From Rhizobium sp. ZPR4 (GTDB lineage Bacteria; Pseudomonadota; Alphaproteobacteria; Rhizobiales; Rhizobiaceae): 64,000 nt of DNA. The notes below the pieces were generated by a model. It did not search any database, was not told the DNA's origin, and saw only the letters and a list, made by a program, of their open reading frames with translations. Each line of letters starts with the position of its first letter. Positions within the stretch are counted from its first letter, which is position 1. The DNA is taken from NCBI RefSeq assembly GCF_040215725.1, contig NZ_CP157967.1, forward strand, positions 3,701,001 to 3,765,000, in the 5' to 3' direction. The translations under genes and the position numbers were made by a program. Below are positions 55,886 to 64,000 of the stretch, one piece after another.

Positions 55886-56764
55886 TCAGCGGTTCGAGCC
55901 TCTCACGGACATCCGGCAATTCGGCTCCGACGCTGGGCATGGATCCCGGTGATCGGGGCTGTAGGGTCCTGGTTGGCCTGCGTTCGGCTGCGGATTGTTC
56001 TGCGGCTGCGGCTGCGGCTGCGGCTGTGGCTGAGCCTGCTGCGGCTGCGGGCGCGGGCGGTTGTCCGGACGATTATTGTCCGGGCGGTTGTTGTCGCGCT
56101 GGCGGTCTGGCCGATTACCCCAATCCTGATTGTTGTCTGGGCGCTGTCTGTTCCAGTCGCGATTGCCGTCGCGCTGCCTGTCCCAGTTGCGATCACGATC
56201 GGGTTGGCGATCCCAGTTGCGGTCCGGTCTGTTGTTCCAGTCCGACCCCTGATCCCAATCGCGGTTGCGATCGGGACGACGGTCCCAATTGCGGTCCTGC
56301 CCATTATCCCAACCCGGAGGATTGCGGTCCCAGCCGCTGTCAGGGCGGCGGTCGACCCAGCCCGGGCCGCGGCGCCAGCGGTCGCGGTCACGATAGAAGT
56401 CGCGGCCGCGATAGTAGCGACCCCAGTAGTCGTCGAAGTTGAAGACCACCGTCGGGATGCCGAGCGGGCGGTAATATTGCGGACCGACATAGATGCGGCG
56501 TGACTGATAGGTTGCCTGGATATAACGGCCGGCAACCCATCCGCGGCCGCCATAGAAGGAAACGTCGCACCAGGGCGTCTCGTTAAGGCAGCCATTGATC
56601 TGAAGCGGCACGCCGACGGGGATCATCGTCACTGCCGGATAGGCGGTACTCGGACCGGACCGCATGTTGACGTTTGCGGTGGCAAAGCCTTCTGCCGCTT
56701 CTGCGATGGCCGGCAACGCCACGAGCGCCGCCAGAATGCCCGCCGCAAGAACCTTGAACCTCAT
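55886..56764 (-). CDS. Exported SH3-domain protein with Arg/Asp/Trp/Asn-rich repeats
   Basis: A 292-aa protein with a Sec signal peptide (about 1-23, ending AEA-AE). One bacterial SH3 domain (about 25-85; ATANVNMRSGPSTAYPAV, then GRGWVAGRYIQ) is followed by a YYRPLGIPTVVF segment and a long low-complexity region (about 120-235) of tandem units based on DRNWDR and RPDRNRDW. The C-terminal 50 residues are Pro/Gln-rich (PQPQ runs). Probably periplasmic, cell-wall or outer-membrane associated. Similar proteins are common in rhizobia, without a known function. Confidence 0.85.
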   Translation of the reverse strand: MRFKVLAAGILAALVALPAIAEAAEGFATANVNMRSGPSTAYPAVTMIPVGVPLQINGCLNETPWCDVSFYGGRGWVAGRYIQATYQSRRIYVGPQYYRPLGIPTVVFNFDDYWGRYYRGRDFYRDRDRWRRGPGWVDRRPDSGWDRNPPGWDNGQDRNWDRRPDRNRDWDQGSDWNNRPDRNWDRQPDRDRNWDRQRDGNRDWNRQRPDNNQDWGNRPDRQRDNNRPDNNRPDNRPRPQPQQAQPQPQPQPQPQNNPQPNAGQPGPYSPDHRDPCPASEPNCRMSVRGSNR

Positions 56765-57129
56765 AGATTATTCTCCCTTTGCGCACCCATGCTGCGAAAT
56801 CGCTGCCTGATGCCTGTTCCGCTGTCGTGCGCCTACTCCGGCGCTCTTCGGTAAGACTTTCCAATTTCGGCAAGATAAAGGCCTGGCGCTGCACGGAATC
56901 TGATAGGATTCCGTGATGCCTCTTCAATCTTTGCATGTGTTGTAGAAGTAATTGCATGAATGCAGCTTGAACGGCATCAATTCGAAACTGAAATGCTGCA
57001 AGACTTTTTGATAAGGCTTGCTTGCCTTCATCGGCGTTACCGATGTGGCAGCATCGGCTGCTTCAAAAGCTTTTTGAAAGAAACTAAAAAAGCGGCCTTG
57101 AAATTGCCACCTTGGACGCCGATATACGG
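56765..57129. other. Intergenic upstream of the SH3 gene
   Basis: No gene is supported. The stretch should contain the promoter of the minus-strand SH3 gene. On the plus strand CTTGAA and GATATA with 18-bp spacing occur near 57098-57127, possibly the promoter of the RNA candidate that follows. Confidence 0.35.
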
Positions 57130-57327
57130 TTCAGTCATGCAGCCGATGGGCGCTGGCGCGCTGGAAAGCGAGCCGTTTGGTCCGTCAATATCATGGAAGC
57201 AGCGTTAACTCTTCGTTGACCTTTCATGACCAATCTGGCTGCAGTTCCGCTCTTGCCTTTGACCACGGATGTACTGGCACTGATGCGAAGGCGGATGGCG
57301 AAAGGCCGGATCATTCCGGCCTTTTTG
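57130..57327 (+). ncRNA. Candidate small RNA ending in a terminator
   Basis: A clean terminator at 57302-57327 (AAGGCCGGA-TCAT-TCCGGCCTTTTTG) has no supported plus-strand gene before it. ORFs here either read through the terminator or lack a ribosome site. A promoter-like pair lies near 57098-57127, so a transcript of about 195 nt is possible. The 5' end is a guess. Confidence 0.35.
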
Positions 57328-57404
57328 TTTTTTGGCGATGGCGTGCTCGTGGCGAAAGCGGAGTGCGCCATTTTCATTTTCGGCATCTTTCAGGTGACAA
57401 AAGA

Positions 57405-57436
57405 AAAACCGCCGCAGATGACCGCGGCGGTTTTTC
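57405..57436. terminator. Terminator of the TolC/NodT-type gene
   Basis: AAAAACCGCCGC-AGATGAC-(C)GCGGCGGTTTTT: a GC stem with A and T runs on either side, 37 bp past the stop codon of the minus-strand gene. It can work in both directions. Confidence 0.85.
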
Positions 57437-57473
57437 AATTTAAGTGATGCGCCCGCCGAAGCGGGCGAGATCG

Positions 57474-58931
57474 TCAGTTTGCCTTCTTGGCCGAAACCTT
57501 GACAACCTTGGCCTGAGCCTGTGCGATGGTTGCCTTGCCGGCCGGGACATAACCTGCGCCGATGTTGACGTTCAGCCCGATATAGTCGAGAGCGCTCTGC
57601 TGAACGGCCTGCGCCAGGCTCTGCTGGGCAGCGGTCACGTTGCGTTGTGCATCGAGAACGTCGAGCAGCGAGGATGCACCATCCTTATAGCTCGCGGTCG
57701 AGAGCTGCAGGGCTTCCTGATAGGACTTGACCTGAGCCTGCAGCGCGGCGACCGTCTGTGCGTCGCGGGCGACGGCGGACAGATAGTTTTCGACATCTTC
57801 GATAGCTGAACGTACCGTCGACTGCCAGGCGAGATAGTTCTCGCGGCTCGTCGATTCCGCGCTCTTGACACCGGCGCGCAGGGCGCCGCCGTCGAAGATC
57901 GGCAGGTTCAGCTGCGGACCGAAGGACCAGGTGGTTAGGCCGCCGCTCGCCGACGAGGTATGGATATAGGTCGGCGAAATCGAGCCGCTGAGCGTGATCG
58001 ACGGGAAGAGCTTGGCTTCAGCAACGCCGATCTGGGCCGTCGAGGCTGCAAGGGTCCGTTCTGCCACGCGAACATCCGGACGGTTGCGGATCAGGTCGGC
58101 CGGAACACCGGTGCGAACGCTGCCGCGGAACACCGGCTGCCTGCCGCCGCCCTGCATCTGTGCGATGATCGTCGACGACGGCACGTTGAGCAGCGTTGCG
58201 ATATGATGCACCTGCTGGCGGTAGCTGATTTCATAACCAGGTACCAGTGCCAGTGTCTGGTTGACGAGGCCTTCCGCCTGAACCACGTCGAGGCGGGATG
58301 CCGCACCGGCTTCAAGCTGGAACTTGGTCAGCGAAAGCGTGTCGCGCCGTGACTTCAGGTTTTCCTGAGCGATCGAAATCAGGGCCTGATAATAGCGGGC
58401 GTTGACGTAGCTGTTGGCGAGATCCGACAGGAAGGCTAGGCGTTGGACGTCGACGGTGGAATAGGCGGCATCGAGCGAAGCGTTGGCGCTTTCCGTTGCA
58501 CGGCGATACTGACCCCAGAGGTCGAGCAGCCAGGAAGCCGAAGCGGTGCCTGTCGTGGTATTGCGCCGTCCACCCGAAGAGGAAACCCTCGAGCCGCCCT
58601 TCTGGCCGCTCGTCGTGTTATCGCCACTGACGGTGAGGCTTGGGAGACCGCCTGCACCCGCCGTGACGACAGCAGCTTCCGCCTGGTTGATGCGTTCCAG
58701 CGACTGCTGGATGGTAAGGTTCTGGGCAAGTCCCTGTGCGGCGAAGGCGTTCAGCTTGGAATCGCCGAAAGCGGTCCACCATTGCGAACCGGCGATATCG
58801 CCGTTCGCCTTCGTACCGCCCTCCGAGAATTTGGCCGGGAGAGGCATTTCCGGTGGCTTATGGTCTGGGCCGCTGACGCATCCTGCCAAAACAAGCAGCA
58901 GGGCGGGGGCGGCAGTACGAATGGAAACCAT
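57474..58931 (-). CDS. NodT/TolC-type outer-membrane efflux lipoprotein
   Basis: A 485-aa outer-membrane factor for RND-type efflux. A lipoprotein signal (LLLVLAGC, lipidated Cys about residue 18) is followed by two repeated OEP domains; the second half has GVPADLIRNRPDVRVAERTLAA and LPIFDGGALRAGVKSA. NodT-family proteins pair with a membrane fusion protein and an RND pump, but neither gene is in the window. A perfect palindrome (ACTGATCAGT) 24 bp upstream may be a TetR-type operator. Start ATG 58931; TTG 58946 is an alternative. Confidence 0.92.
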   Translation of the reverse strand: MVSIRTAAPALLLVLAGCVSGPDHKPPEMPLPAKFSEGGTKANGDIAGSQWWTAFGDSKLNAFAAQGLAQNLTIQQSLERINQAEAAVVTAGAGGLPSLTVSGDNTTSGQKGGSRVSSSGGRRNTTTGTASASWLLDLWGQYRRATESANASLDAAYSTVDVQRLAFLSDLANSYVNARYYQALISIAQENLKSRRDTLSLTKFQLEAGAASRLDVVQAEGLVNQTLALVPGYEISYRQQVHHIATLLNVPSSTIIAQMQGGGRQPVFRGSVRTGVPADLIRNRPDVRVAERTLAASTAQIGVAEAKLFPSITLSGSISPTYIHTSSASGGLTTWSFGPQLNLPIFDGGALRAGVKSAESTSRENYLAWQSTVRSAIEDVENYLSAVARDAQTVAALQAQVKSYQEALQLSTASYKDGASSLLDVLDAQRNVTAAQQSLAQAVQQSALDYIGLNVNIGAGYVPAGKATIAQAQAKVVKVSAKKAN

Positions 58932-59279
58932 CACATTGTCCCACAATTCAATTTACTGATCAGTGTCTTTTGACGGAGTCGGCATGACTCCACGTTCCGG
59001 CGCTCCAGTCTTACGCAATACAAACAATGACCCGAAGCGGTCGGCGTCAATCTAGCAACGAGTTTAGCAATAGCACAGTGGCTTTTACGAATTCTCGGCA
59101 GCGAACATATGTAGGATCGGGCGAAATATCAGCTTATCGGTAAAAAAAATCTGAAGTGTTGCAAAAAACATACCCTCGCATCCGCAATCAAGGGATGTGA
59201 ATGGCGCAAAACTCCATCGCCGCCGCAACTTCCGGGAAGTTTCGGCGTATCGATTCAGCTAAACGACCGTTCAGACGGT
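58932..59279. other. Intergenic between purC and the NodT/TolC-type gene
   Basis: No gene is supported. It holds the ACTGATCAGT palindrome and, at 59264-59279, a short ACCGT-CTGA-ACGGT hairpin after purC that is followed by GTTT on the minus strand and may be a weak terminator. Confidence 0.45.
58955..58964. promoter_or_regulatory. Operator candidate upstream of the NodT/TolC-type gene
   Basis: ACTGATCAGT is a perfect 10-bp palindrome 24 bp before the start codon, with TTA on one side. Operators of this form bind TetR-family repressors of RND efflux operons. No tetR gene is in the window, so the binder is unknown. Confidence 0.4.
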
Positions 59280-60227
59280 CTATTGCGGGAAATAGCGGGC
59301 GAGGCTTGCGCGAACCCGGTCACGCGGTGTCGCACCGCGATCGTCGGGCACGAAAGCAGTGCCTGTAATCGCTTCGTAAGCGCGGATGTAGACTTTGGAC
59401 GTCTCTTCGATGAGGTCGCTCGGAATCTCCGGAATCTCATCCTTATAGGGATCGCAGCGCTCCGTAACCCAGGCGCGGACGAAATCCTTGTCGAAGCTTT
59501 CCGGACGCGCGCCTTTTTCGAACCTGTCCTGATAACTGTCCGCCAGCCAATAGCGGCTGCTGTCAGGCGTGTGGATTTCGTCGGCAAGGATGATGGTGCC
59601 GTTTTCATCGGTACCGAATTCATATTTGGTATCGACGAGGATAAGCCCGCGCTTACGGGCGATTTCCTGCCCGCGTGCGAACAGGGCAAAAGCGTAATCC
59701 GTCAACGTCTGCCATTGCTCTTTTGTCAGAAGCCCATGCTCGACAATCTGTGTCGGCGTCAGCGGCTCATCGTGGCCGCCGTCGAATTCCTTGCTCGTCG
59801 GCGTGATGATCGGCTCCGGCAGGATCTGGTTGTCGCGCATACCCTCGGGCAGCGTGATGCCATACATCTCGCGCTGACCCTTCCTATAGAGGGTCAGAAC
59901 CGAGGTGCCCGTGGTGCCGGCCAGATAGCCGCGAACGACGACCTCGACGGGCAGGATATTCAGCCGCTTGCCGACGACGACGTTCGGGTCCGGATAGTCG
60001 ATGACGTGGTTGGGGCAGATATCGCGTGTCTGTTCGAACCAGTAGCGCGCCGTCTGCGTCAGCACCTGACCCTTGTAGGGAATGCAGGTGAGGATGCGGT
60101 CGAAGGCGCTCAATCGGTCGGTGCTGATGATGATGCGGCTGCCATCGGGCAGATCGTAATTCTCGCGTACCTTGCCGCGATAGTAGTTGGGCAATTCCGG
60201 GAAATGGGCTTCGGAGAGAATTCGCAA
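59280..60227 (-). CDS. purC: SAICAR synthetase
   Basis: A 315-aa phosphoribosylaminoimidazole-succinocarboxamide synthase for purine synthesis. Motifs: [30 protein letters not shown] at the N-terminus (split here as [13 protein letters not shown] and [13 protein letters not shown]), [13 protein letters not shown] and [11 protein letters not shown], and [12 protein letters not shown]. This is the longer form (about 300 aa); rhizobia also have a shorter PurC of about 254 aa near purS/purQ. The start is placed at TTG 60227, giving the family-like [13 protein letters not shown], with GGTGGA upstream; GTG 60236 is an alternative. Confidence 0.92.
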   Translation of the reverse strand: MRILSEAHFPELPNYYRGKVRENYDLPDGSRIIISTDRLSAFDRILTCIPYKGQVLTQTARYWFEQTRDICPNHVIDYPDPNVVVGKRLNILPVEVVVRGYLAGTTGTSVLTLYRKGQREMYGITLPEGMRDNQILPEPIITPTSKEFDGGHDEPLTPTQIVEHGLLTKEQWQTLTDYAFALFARGQEIARKRGLILVDTKYEFGTDENGTIILADEIHTPDSSRYWLADSYQDRFEKGARPESFDKDFVRAWVTERCDPYKDEIPEIPSDLIEETSKVYIRAYEAITGTAFVPDDRGATPRDRVRASLARYFPQ

Positions 60228-60370
60228 CGCGTCCACCAACAGGCTTATGCATCCGCCCAACGGATGCTTCTTGAGCGGACCCTTAGCGCATTGCAGCCGG
60301 AATCGGAACGGTTTTCACATATAATAATAGGTAACCCGCTCCATTCGTCGGGTTGCGGGCCCGAAAAGCG

Positions 60371-61054
60371 TCAGCGTGGCCGGCGCCAGCAGCCGTTTTC
60401 ACCTTGCTCGAGGATGGGTGTCGAAAACACACCGACAATCCTCTCGCTCCATCGCTTGCCGCTCAGATCGACACGATCCCGCCAGCGATCGGATTGCAGC
60501 ATGGCCGCGCCGATCACGACAGGTTCGATATCGCAGGATGTCAGCAGGGCAAGTCCGGAAACGATCGACGCGCCACTGGAGATTACGTCGTCAATGAGCG
60601 CCACGCGCTTGCCTTGCAGCAATGGCAGCATGCGCGGGTCTATATAAAGACGCTTCTCCTGGTTCGGCGTCGTGATGGAGGAAAGCGCGACTGACAGCTC
60701 GTCGCGATACCAGAACTTGCGCGATGTTCCGAGCGGTACATAGCGCGCATGGCCGAGCGTGCGGGCCACCGCTGCCGCCAGCGTCAGGCCGAGGGTCGGC
60801 AAACCGGCGATGACATCGACATCATGAGCTGAGATCTGTGCGGCCAGCGCTTCCGCTAGCGCGTCCTGCACGGCAAAGCTTGCCTGATTGACGATCAGCG
60901 ATGCCAGCGCATGATCGCCGTCGGCAAGCACGCGGATCGGCAGGCGCAATTGGCGCCCGTCCGGCAGTTCGGCCACATGGAAATCCGCGCGCTCTTCCAT
61001 GGGGTCGAAAGTGCCAGGCGTATGCAGCTCCTGCCAGAAGTCATGGGGTTGCAT
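60371..61054 (-). CDS. Phosphoribosyltransferase-family protein
   Basis: A 227-aa type I PRTase-fold protein. The PRPP-binding motif VALIDDVISSGASIV lies near residue 152, with the preceding flexible-loop region and VDVIAGLPTLGLTLAAAVA near residue 80. The pattern is closest to adenine- or orotate-type enzymes, but the base specificity is not clear. Next to purC and the pseudouridine synthase gene on the same strand, a setting that suggests purine metabolism without proving it. Confidence 0.85.
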   Translation of the reverse strand: MQPHDFWQELHTPGTFDPMEERADFHVAELPDGRQLRLPIRVLADGDHALASLIVNQASFAVQDALAEALAAQISAHDVDVIAGLPTLGLTLAAAVARTLGHARYVPLGTSRKFWYRDELSVALSSITTPNQEKRLYIDPRMLPLLQGKRVALIDDVISSGASIVSGLALLTSCDIEPVVIGAAMLQSDRWRDRVDLSGKRWSERIVGVFSTPILEQGENGCWRRPR

Positions 61055-61067
61055 CGCAGTCCGCCTT

Positions 61068-61868
61068 CTATCTGTTGGTCTTCATTCCGGCGCGCCGGTG
61101 CAGCACGAGGATTTCGGCCTCGGTCAGGGCGCGCACCGCGCCCTTTGGCAGATCGCCGAGCACGATATCGCCGAAGGCGATGCGCACCAGCCGGAGGCAT
61201 TCGATACCGAGCGCCTCCAGCATGCGCCGGATCTGACGGTTGCGGCCCTCTTTCAGCTCCACCTCGATCCAGCCGTTGCGATCGCCGCTGCGCAGGAGGC
61301 GGGCGGAACTGGCGGTCAGCAGCTCACCATCGTCGACGATGCCGCGCTCCATGCGCGCAAGCTGTTCGTGATCCATGATCCGGTCGACCTGTACGTGATA
61401 GGTCTTGCCGACATGGCTGACCGGATCGAGCAGAGCCTGCGCCAGCACCGTATCGTTGGTGAAGAGCAGCAGTCCCTCGCTTGCCTTGTCCAGCCGCCCT
61501 ACCGGGGCAAGGTGGCGGGCATCGATATCCCTGAGGCAATCATAGACCGTTGGACGGCCCTCCGGGTCGTCGCGGGTGGTCACCAGCCCGCGCGGCTTGT
61601 TCAGCATGAAATAGAGTTTTTTCTCCGCTGATATCTCCGTGCCGTCGACCGCGAATTTCGAATGCTCCAGATCGACCCAGGTGGCGGGATCTGACACTTT
61701 GCGGCCATCCACGCTCACGCGGCCGGCCGTGATCAGCGCCTCTGCCTGGGTGCGGGAGCAATAGCCGAGCTTGGAAAGTGCCCGTGGCAAGGTCACGCGC
61801 TTACCCTCTGGCTCCGGCCTGCCTTTCGTCGCCCTGCCGGATCTTTGCGGTGATTGCCGTTGGCTCAC
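61068..61868 (-). CDS. RsuA/RluB-family rRNA pseudouridine synthase
   Basis: A 266-aa enzyme with an N-terminal S4 domain (about 25-70; LPRALSKLGYCSRTQAEALI) and a pseudouridine synthase domain with the catalytic Asp in VGRLDKASEGLLLFTND near residue 130. RNRQIRRMLEALG near the C-terminus is typical of the RsuA/RluB/E/F group; the target uridine cannot be read. Start GTG 61868, with GAGG 8 nt upstream; the frame remains open to 62120 but that part is non-homologous. Followed by the phosphoribosyltransferase gene after 13 bp. Confidence 0.9.
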   Translation of the reverse strand: MSQRQSPQRSGRATKGRPEPEGKRVTLPRALSKLGYCSRTQAEALITAGRVSVDGRKVSDPATWVDLEHSKFAVDGTEISAEKKLYFMLNKPRGLVTTRDDPEGRPTVYDCLRDIDARHLAPVGRLDKASEGLLLFTNDTVLAQALLDPVSHVGKTYHVQVDRIMDHEQLARMERGIVDDGELLTASSARLLRSGDRNGWIEVELKEGRNRQIRRMLEALGIECLRLVRIAFGDIVLGDLPKGAVRALTEAEILVLHRRAGMKTNR

Positions 61869-62226
61869 CCGTCTTGCCTCATGTGCTTGTTGTCGTGGCC
61901 CGGCATGGCAGCCGGTCGAGCACAATCCTTTCGCACGGCGACGAACCGGACGCAAATCGCATTGTCGAGGGGCAGGGGTCGAGGGGCAGCGGAGGCAAAC
62001 AGGGCTCGCATTCGTGGTGCGAGCCCTGTCGCGGACCGGAGCGGGCGATGGGGTCGGGTAGACGGCAACGTGGTTGCCGCCATTCGCTCCGGAGGGATCG
62101 CGGTTGCAGAGAAACTGCACTGCTTCTTTTGCTGGGATTTTTCAAAAGAGGGGAAATTTGTTACAGTTTGTAACGCCGGCTGTTTCCCTGTTGCCAAAAC
62201 CGCCTCTCGCCCCGCATGGAAGAGTC
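61869..62226. other. Divergent intergenic region with a palindrome
   Basis: No gene is supported between the pseudouridine synthase and the response regulator. It should contain both promoters. The GTTAC palindrome at 62160-62174 is the only notable element. Confidence 0.4.
62160..62174. promoter_or_regulatory. GTTACAGTTTGTAAC inverted repeat upstream of the response regulator
   Basis: The 5-bp arms GTTAC/GTAAC with a 5-bp spacer (extending to TTAC-AGTTT-GTAA) lie 52 bp before the start codon of the response-regulator gene. Its position suits autoregulation by the OmpR-type protein encoded downstream; this is inferred. Confidence 0.4.
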
Positions 62227-62946
62227 ATGGTTTCCGCATCGCTGCTTCTGGTCGAGGACGACCGCGAGATTAGGGCGCTCCTGGAGGAGTTCCTGAGCCG
62301 TGAGGGTTTCTCCGTGCAGGCTGCCGATAGCGCCGCCGCCATGGATCGTATTCTATCCAAGGGCTTTCCCGATCTGATCATTCTCGATCTCATGCTGCCA
62401 GGCGAAGACGGCCTCTCCGCATGCCGGCGCATCCGCGCCCGCAGCAAGGTGCCGATTCTGATGCTGACGGCGAAAACGGAAGATATCGACCGCATCCTCG
62501 GCCTCGAAATGGGCGCCGACGATTATCTCGGCAAGCCTTTCAATCCACGCGAGCTCCTGGCGCGCATCCGCGCCATCCTTCGCCGCTCCGGTCCGGAGCG
62601 GCCGGAAGATGTTGCTCCCCCCTCAAGGCGAAAAAGCTTTGCCGGGCTGACCGTCGATCTCGACGGCCGGGTGATCGAGATGGATGGCGAGCGCGTCGTG
62701 CATCTGACGACGGCCGAATTCGATCTGCTCGTCTGCTTTCTCGAAAGACCACGCCGCGTGCTGTCGCGCGAGCAATTGCTCGACTGGACTCGCGGTCGCG
62801 GTGCCGATCCCTTCGATCGCACCATCGATGTCACGGTCTCCCGCCTGCGCACCAAGCTCGGGCACTGCCTGCCCGATGGCGCCCATATCATCACCACCGT
62901 GCGCAATGCCGGCTATCTCCTCACAATGGACGTGAAGGATGTCTGA
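62227..62946 (+). CDS. OmpR-family response regulator
   Basis: A 239-aa two-component transcription factor. Receiver domain (1-120): acidic pair EDD near residue 11, phosphoacceptor Asp in LIILDLMLPGEDGL near residue 55, and Lys in GADDYLGKPFNPREL near residue 105. Winged-helix output domain (about 135-235): LTTAEFDLLVCFLERPRRVLSR and DVTVSRLRTKLG. Start ATG 62227; an upstream in-frame ATG at 62074 is non-homologous. Three bases separate it from the sensor kinase. Signal unknown. Confidence 0.95.
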   Translation: MVSASLLLVEDDREIRALLEEFLSREGFSVQAADSAAAMDRILSKGFPDLIILDLMLPGEDGLSACRRIRARSKVPILMLTAKTEDIDRILGLEMGADDYLGKPFNPRELLARIRAILRRSGPERPEDVAPPSRRKSFAGLTVDLDGRVIEMDGERVVHLTTAEFDLLVCFLERPRRVLSREQLLDWTRGRGADPFDRTIDVTVSRLRTKLGHCLPDGAHIITTVRNAGYLLTMDVKDV

Positions 62947-62949
62947 GCC

Positions 62950-64000
62950 ATGCTGAAACTCGGTCTCGTCGCGCGCATCATCATGATCGTCGCCGTGGCG
63001 TTGTTCATCATCCAGCTTGCGGCTTTCGTCGCCGCGCAGCTGAAGCCGGATACGCCGTTCAATCCGGAACTGTCACCGGCCATGCAGGTCAAGACGGCCA
63101 TCCGTCTTCTCGATGCCATTCCGCCCGAGGCACAGCCGGCAGCCGTGCGGGCGCTGAACGCCAATGGCCTGGCGATCCATCTGGCCGATCCGCCGGCTCC
63201 GGGCCACAAAGAGGAAACATCCAATCTGACGCTGACCGACAAGTTGGCCCGCGAATTTGCGACAATCGCCCTGGGCAATCGTTACTTCAACATGCGCTCG
63301 CTCTCCGAAAAGCCGCAGGGCTGGTTCTCTGTCGGTGCGCCGGACAGGATCATGGAAGTGTCGATCGGCGTTGCCGGCGGCAAGATCGCCGTGTTCAACC
63401 TGCCCGACACGCCGACGGTAAGATTGAACGGCATACCGGTCGGCCTGATTGCCGGCATCCTCGGCATGCTGGTCGCGGTCATCGCCATAGCCGCCGTTGC
63501 GCGGGAAACCCGGCCCCTGACGCGCCTGTCGCGAACCGTCAACTCGATCGGCAATGGCCTGCAGCCGGTTCACATTCCCGAAAGAGGCGCCTGCGAGCTG
63601 CGTCTGCTGATCAAGGCGATCAATGCCATGCAATTGCGCATCGCCGCGCTCGTCAGCAATCGTACTCTCATTCTCGGGGCGATTTCGCATGATCTGAGAA
63701 CCTATCTCACCCGTTTCCGCCTGCGCATGGAAATGATGCCGGAAACGCCGCACCGCGAGCGGGCGATCGCCGATGTCGAGGCCATGCAGCGGTTGGTGGA
63801 GGATGCGCTCGGCTTTGCCCGCAGCACGGTCGTCTCGGATGGCAAGACCATCGTCGATCTCGATGCGGCCATTCGAGGCCATCTCGCGGAGCGGCAAGAC
63901 GGGCAGGGCCTCGTGGGTTTTGCGCCGATCGGGCAGCCAATCGCCGTGACGCTGACCGAGACCGCTCTGGTGCGGGTACTCGACAATCTCATGGACAATG
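62950..64000 (+). CDS. Sensor histidine kinase, partial (cut by window end)
   Basis: At least 350 residues of a membrane sensor kinase; the 3' end lies beyond the window. One N-terminal membrane segment (about 5-30), a periplasmic part, a second membrane segment (about 158-180) and a HAMP-like linker are followed by the H box AISHDLRTYLTRF (phospho-His near residue 247). The N box begins at VLDNLMDN where the window ends. It pairs with the response regulator just upstream. The substrate signal is not apparent. Confidence 0.93.
   Translation, partial: MLKLGLVARIIMIVAVALFIIQLAAFVAAQLKPDTPFNPELSPAMQVKTAIRLLDAIPPEAQPAAVRALNANGLAIHLADPPAPGHKEETSNLTLTDKLAREFATIALGNRYFNMRSLSEKPQGWFSVGAPDRIMEVSIGVAGGKIAVFNLPDTPTVRLNGIPVGLIAGILGMLVAVIAIAAVARETRPLTRLSRTVNSIGNGLQPVHIPERGACELRLLIKAINAMQLRIAALVSNRTLILGAISHDLRTYLTRFRLRMEMMPETPHRERAIADVEAMQRLVEDALGFARSTVVSDGKTIVDLDAAIRGHLAERQDGQGLVGFAPIGQPIAVTLTETALVRVLDNLMDN

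Noticed and set aside
56041..56340. Possible CRISPR-like or tandem DNA repeat
   Set aside because: The repetition is codon-level repetition of the DRNWDR-type protein units, with variable unit length and no spacers.
57226..57447. 73-aa plus-strand ORF
   Set aside because: Reads through two terminator hairpins and has no ribosome site.
62421..63692. 423-aa plus-strand ORF overlapping the two-component genes
   Set aside because: Out-of-frame reading of the response regulator and sensor kinase; rich in Arg/His/Ala with no domain.

Overview
The window is chromosomal DNA of a Rhizobiales alphaproteobacterium, most likely Rhizobium sensu lato. The evidence is an Irr regulator next to fabA-fabB-fabI, the rimP-nusA-ylxR-infB / rbfA-truB / rpsO-pnp order, recR, ybaB, dnaX and SRP RNA close together, dnaK-dnaJ, recF, pheA-kdsB-cycM, and GC-rich rhizobial intergenic palindromes. 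The species call is an inference from gene content; no search was run.

Layout. 1-2580 is accessory DNA: a tyrosine recombinase, a 42-aa ORF with a strong ribosome-binding site, and a 17-bp copy of a tRNA 3' end (2564-2580) that marks an integration site. 2581-5830 carries a GIY-YIG protein, an internally deleted DUF1275 pseudogene, a YdcF-type membrane protein, a small secreted protein and a TRIC-type membrane protein. 5870-9851 is irr, fabA, fabB, fabI and an acetyltransferase. 9901-11648 holds a DUF1287 protein and an RsmC-like methyltransferase. 11763-23529 is the translation and RNA-metabolism block on the minus strand (rimP, nusA, ylxR-type, infB, a YcxB-like gene, rbfA, truB, an alpha/beta hydrolase, rpsO, pnp). 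23689-30868 holds a lytic transglycosylase whose 5' end contains repeat elements, recR, a MOSC protein, a LysE exporter, a hydrolase, an Lrp-type regulator, ybaB, dnaX and SRP RNA.

30957-34528 holds HIT, nudC, a WYL regulator, a small DUF1127-like protein and two VOC-fold proteins. 34536-36897 is pheA, kdsB and cycM. 36961-44636 holds a patatin phospholipase, an AEC transporter, a candidate structured RNA, a PfkB kinase, a CadD-type transporter, an SH3 protein, a 2-hydroxyacid dehydrogenase and a MurA-type enolpyruvyl transferase with Asp in place of the catalytic Cys. 44766-54340 holds an acetyltransferase, a MoeB/ThiF protein, recF, an APH(3'')-like kinase, dnaJ, dnaK and PBP1A. 54682-64000 holds small proteins including a DUF982 member, a low-complexity SH3 protein, a NodT/TolC-type outer-membrane lipoprotein, purC, a phosphoribosyltransferase, an RsuA-family pseudouridine synthase and a two-component system cut by the window end.

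The window is mostly conserved housekeeping DNA. I did not find a clear undescribed multi-gene system. The most unusual points are the repeat elements inside the transglycosylase 5' coding region, the Cys-to-Asp MurA, the chromosomal APH(3'')-like gene, a four-copy two-hairpin repeat family with covarying arms, the tRNA-derived attachment site, and two candidate non-coding RNAs (39371-39545 and about 57130-57327).
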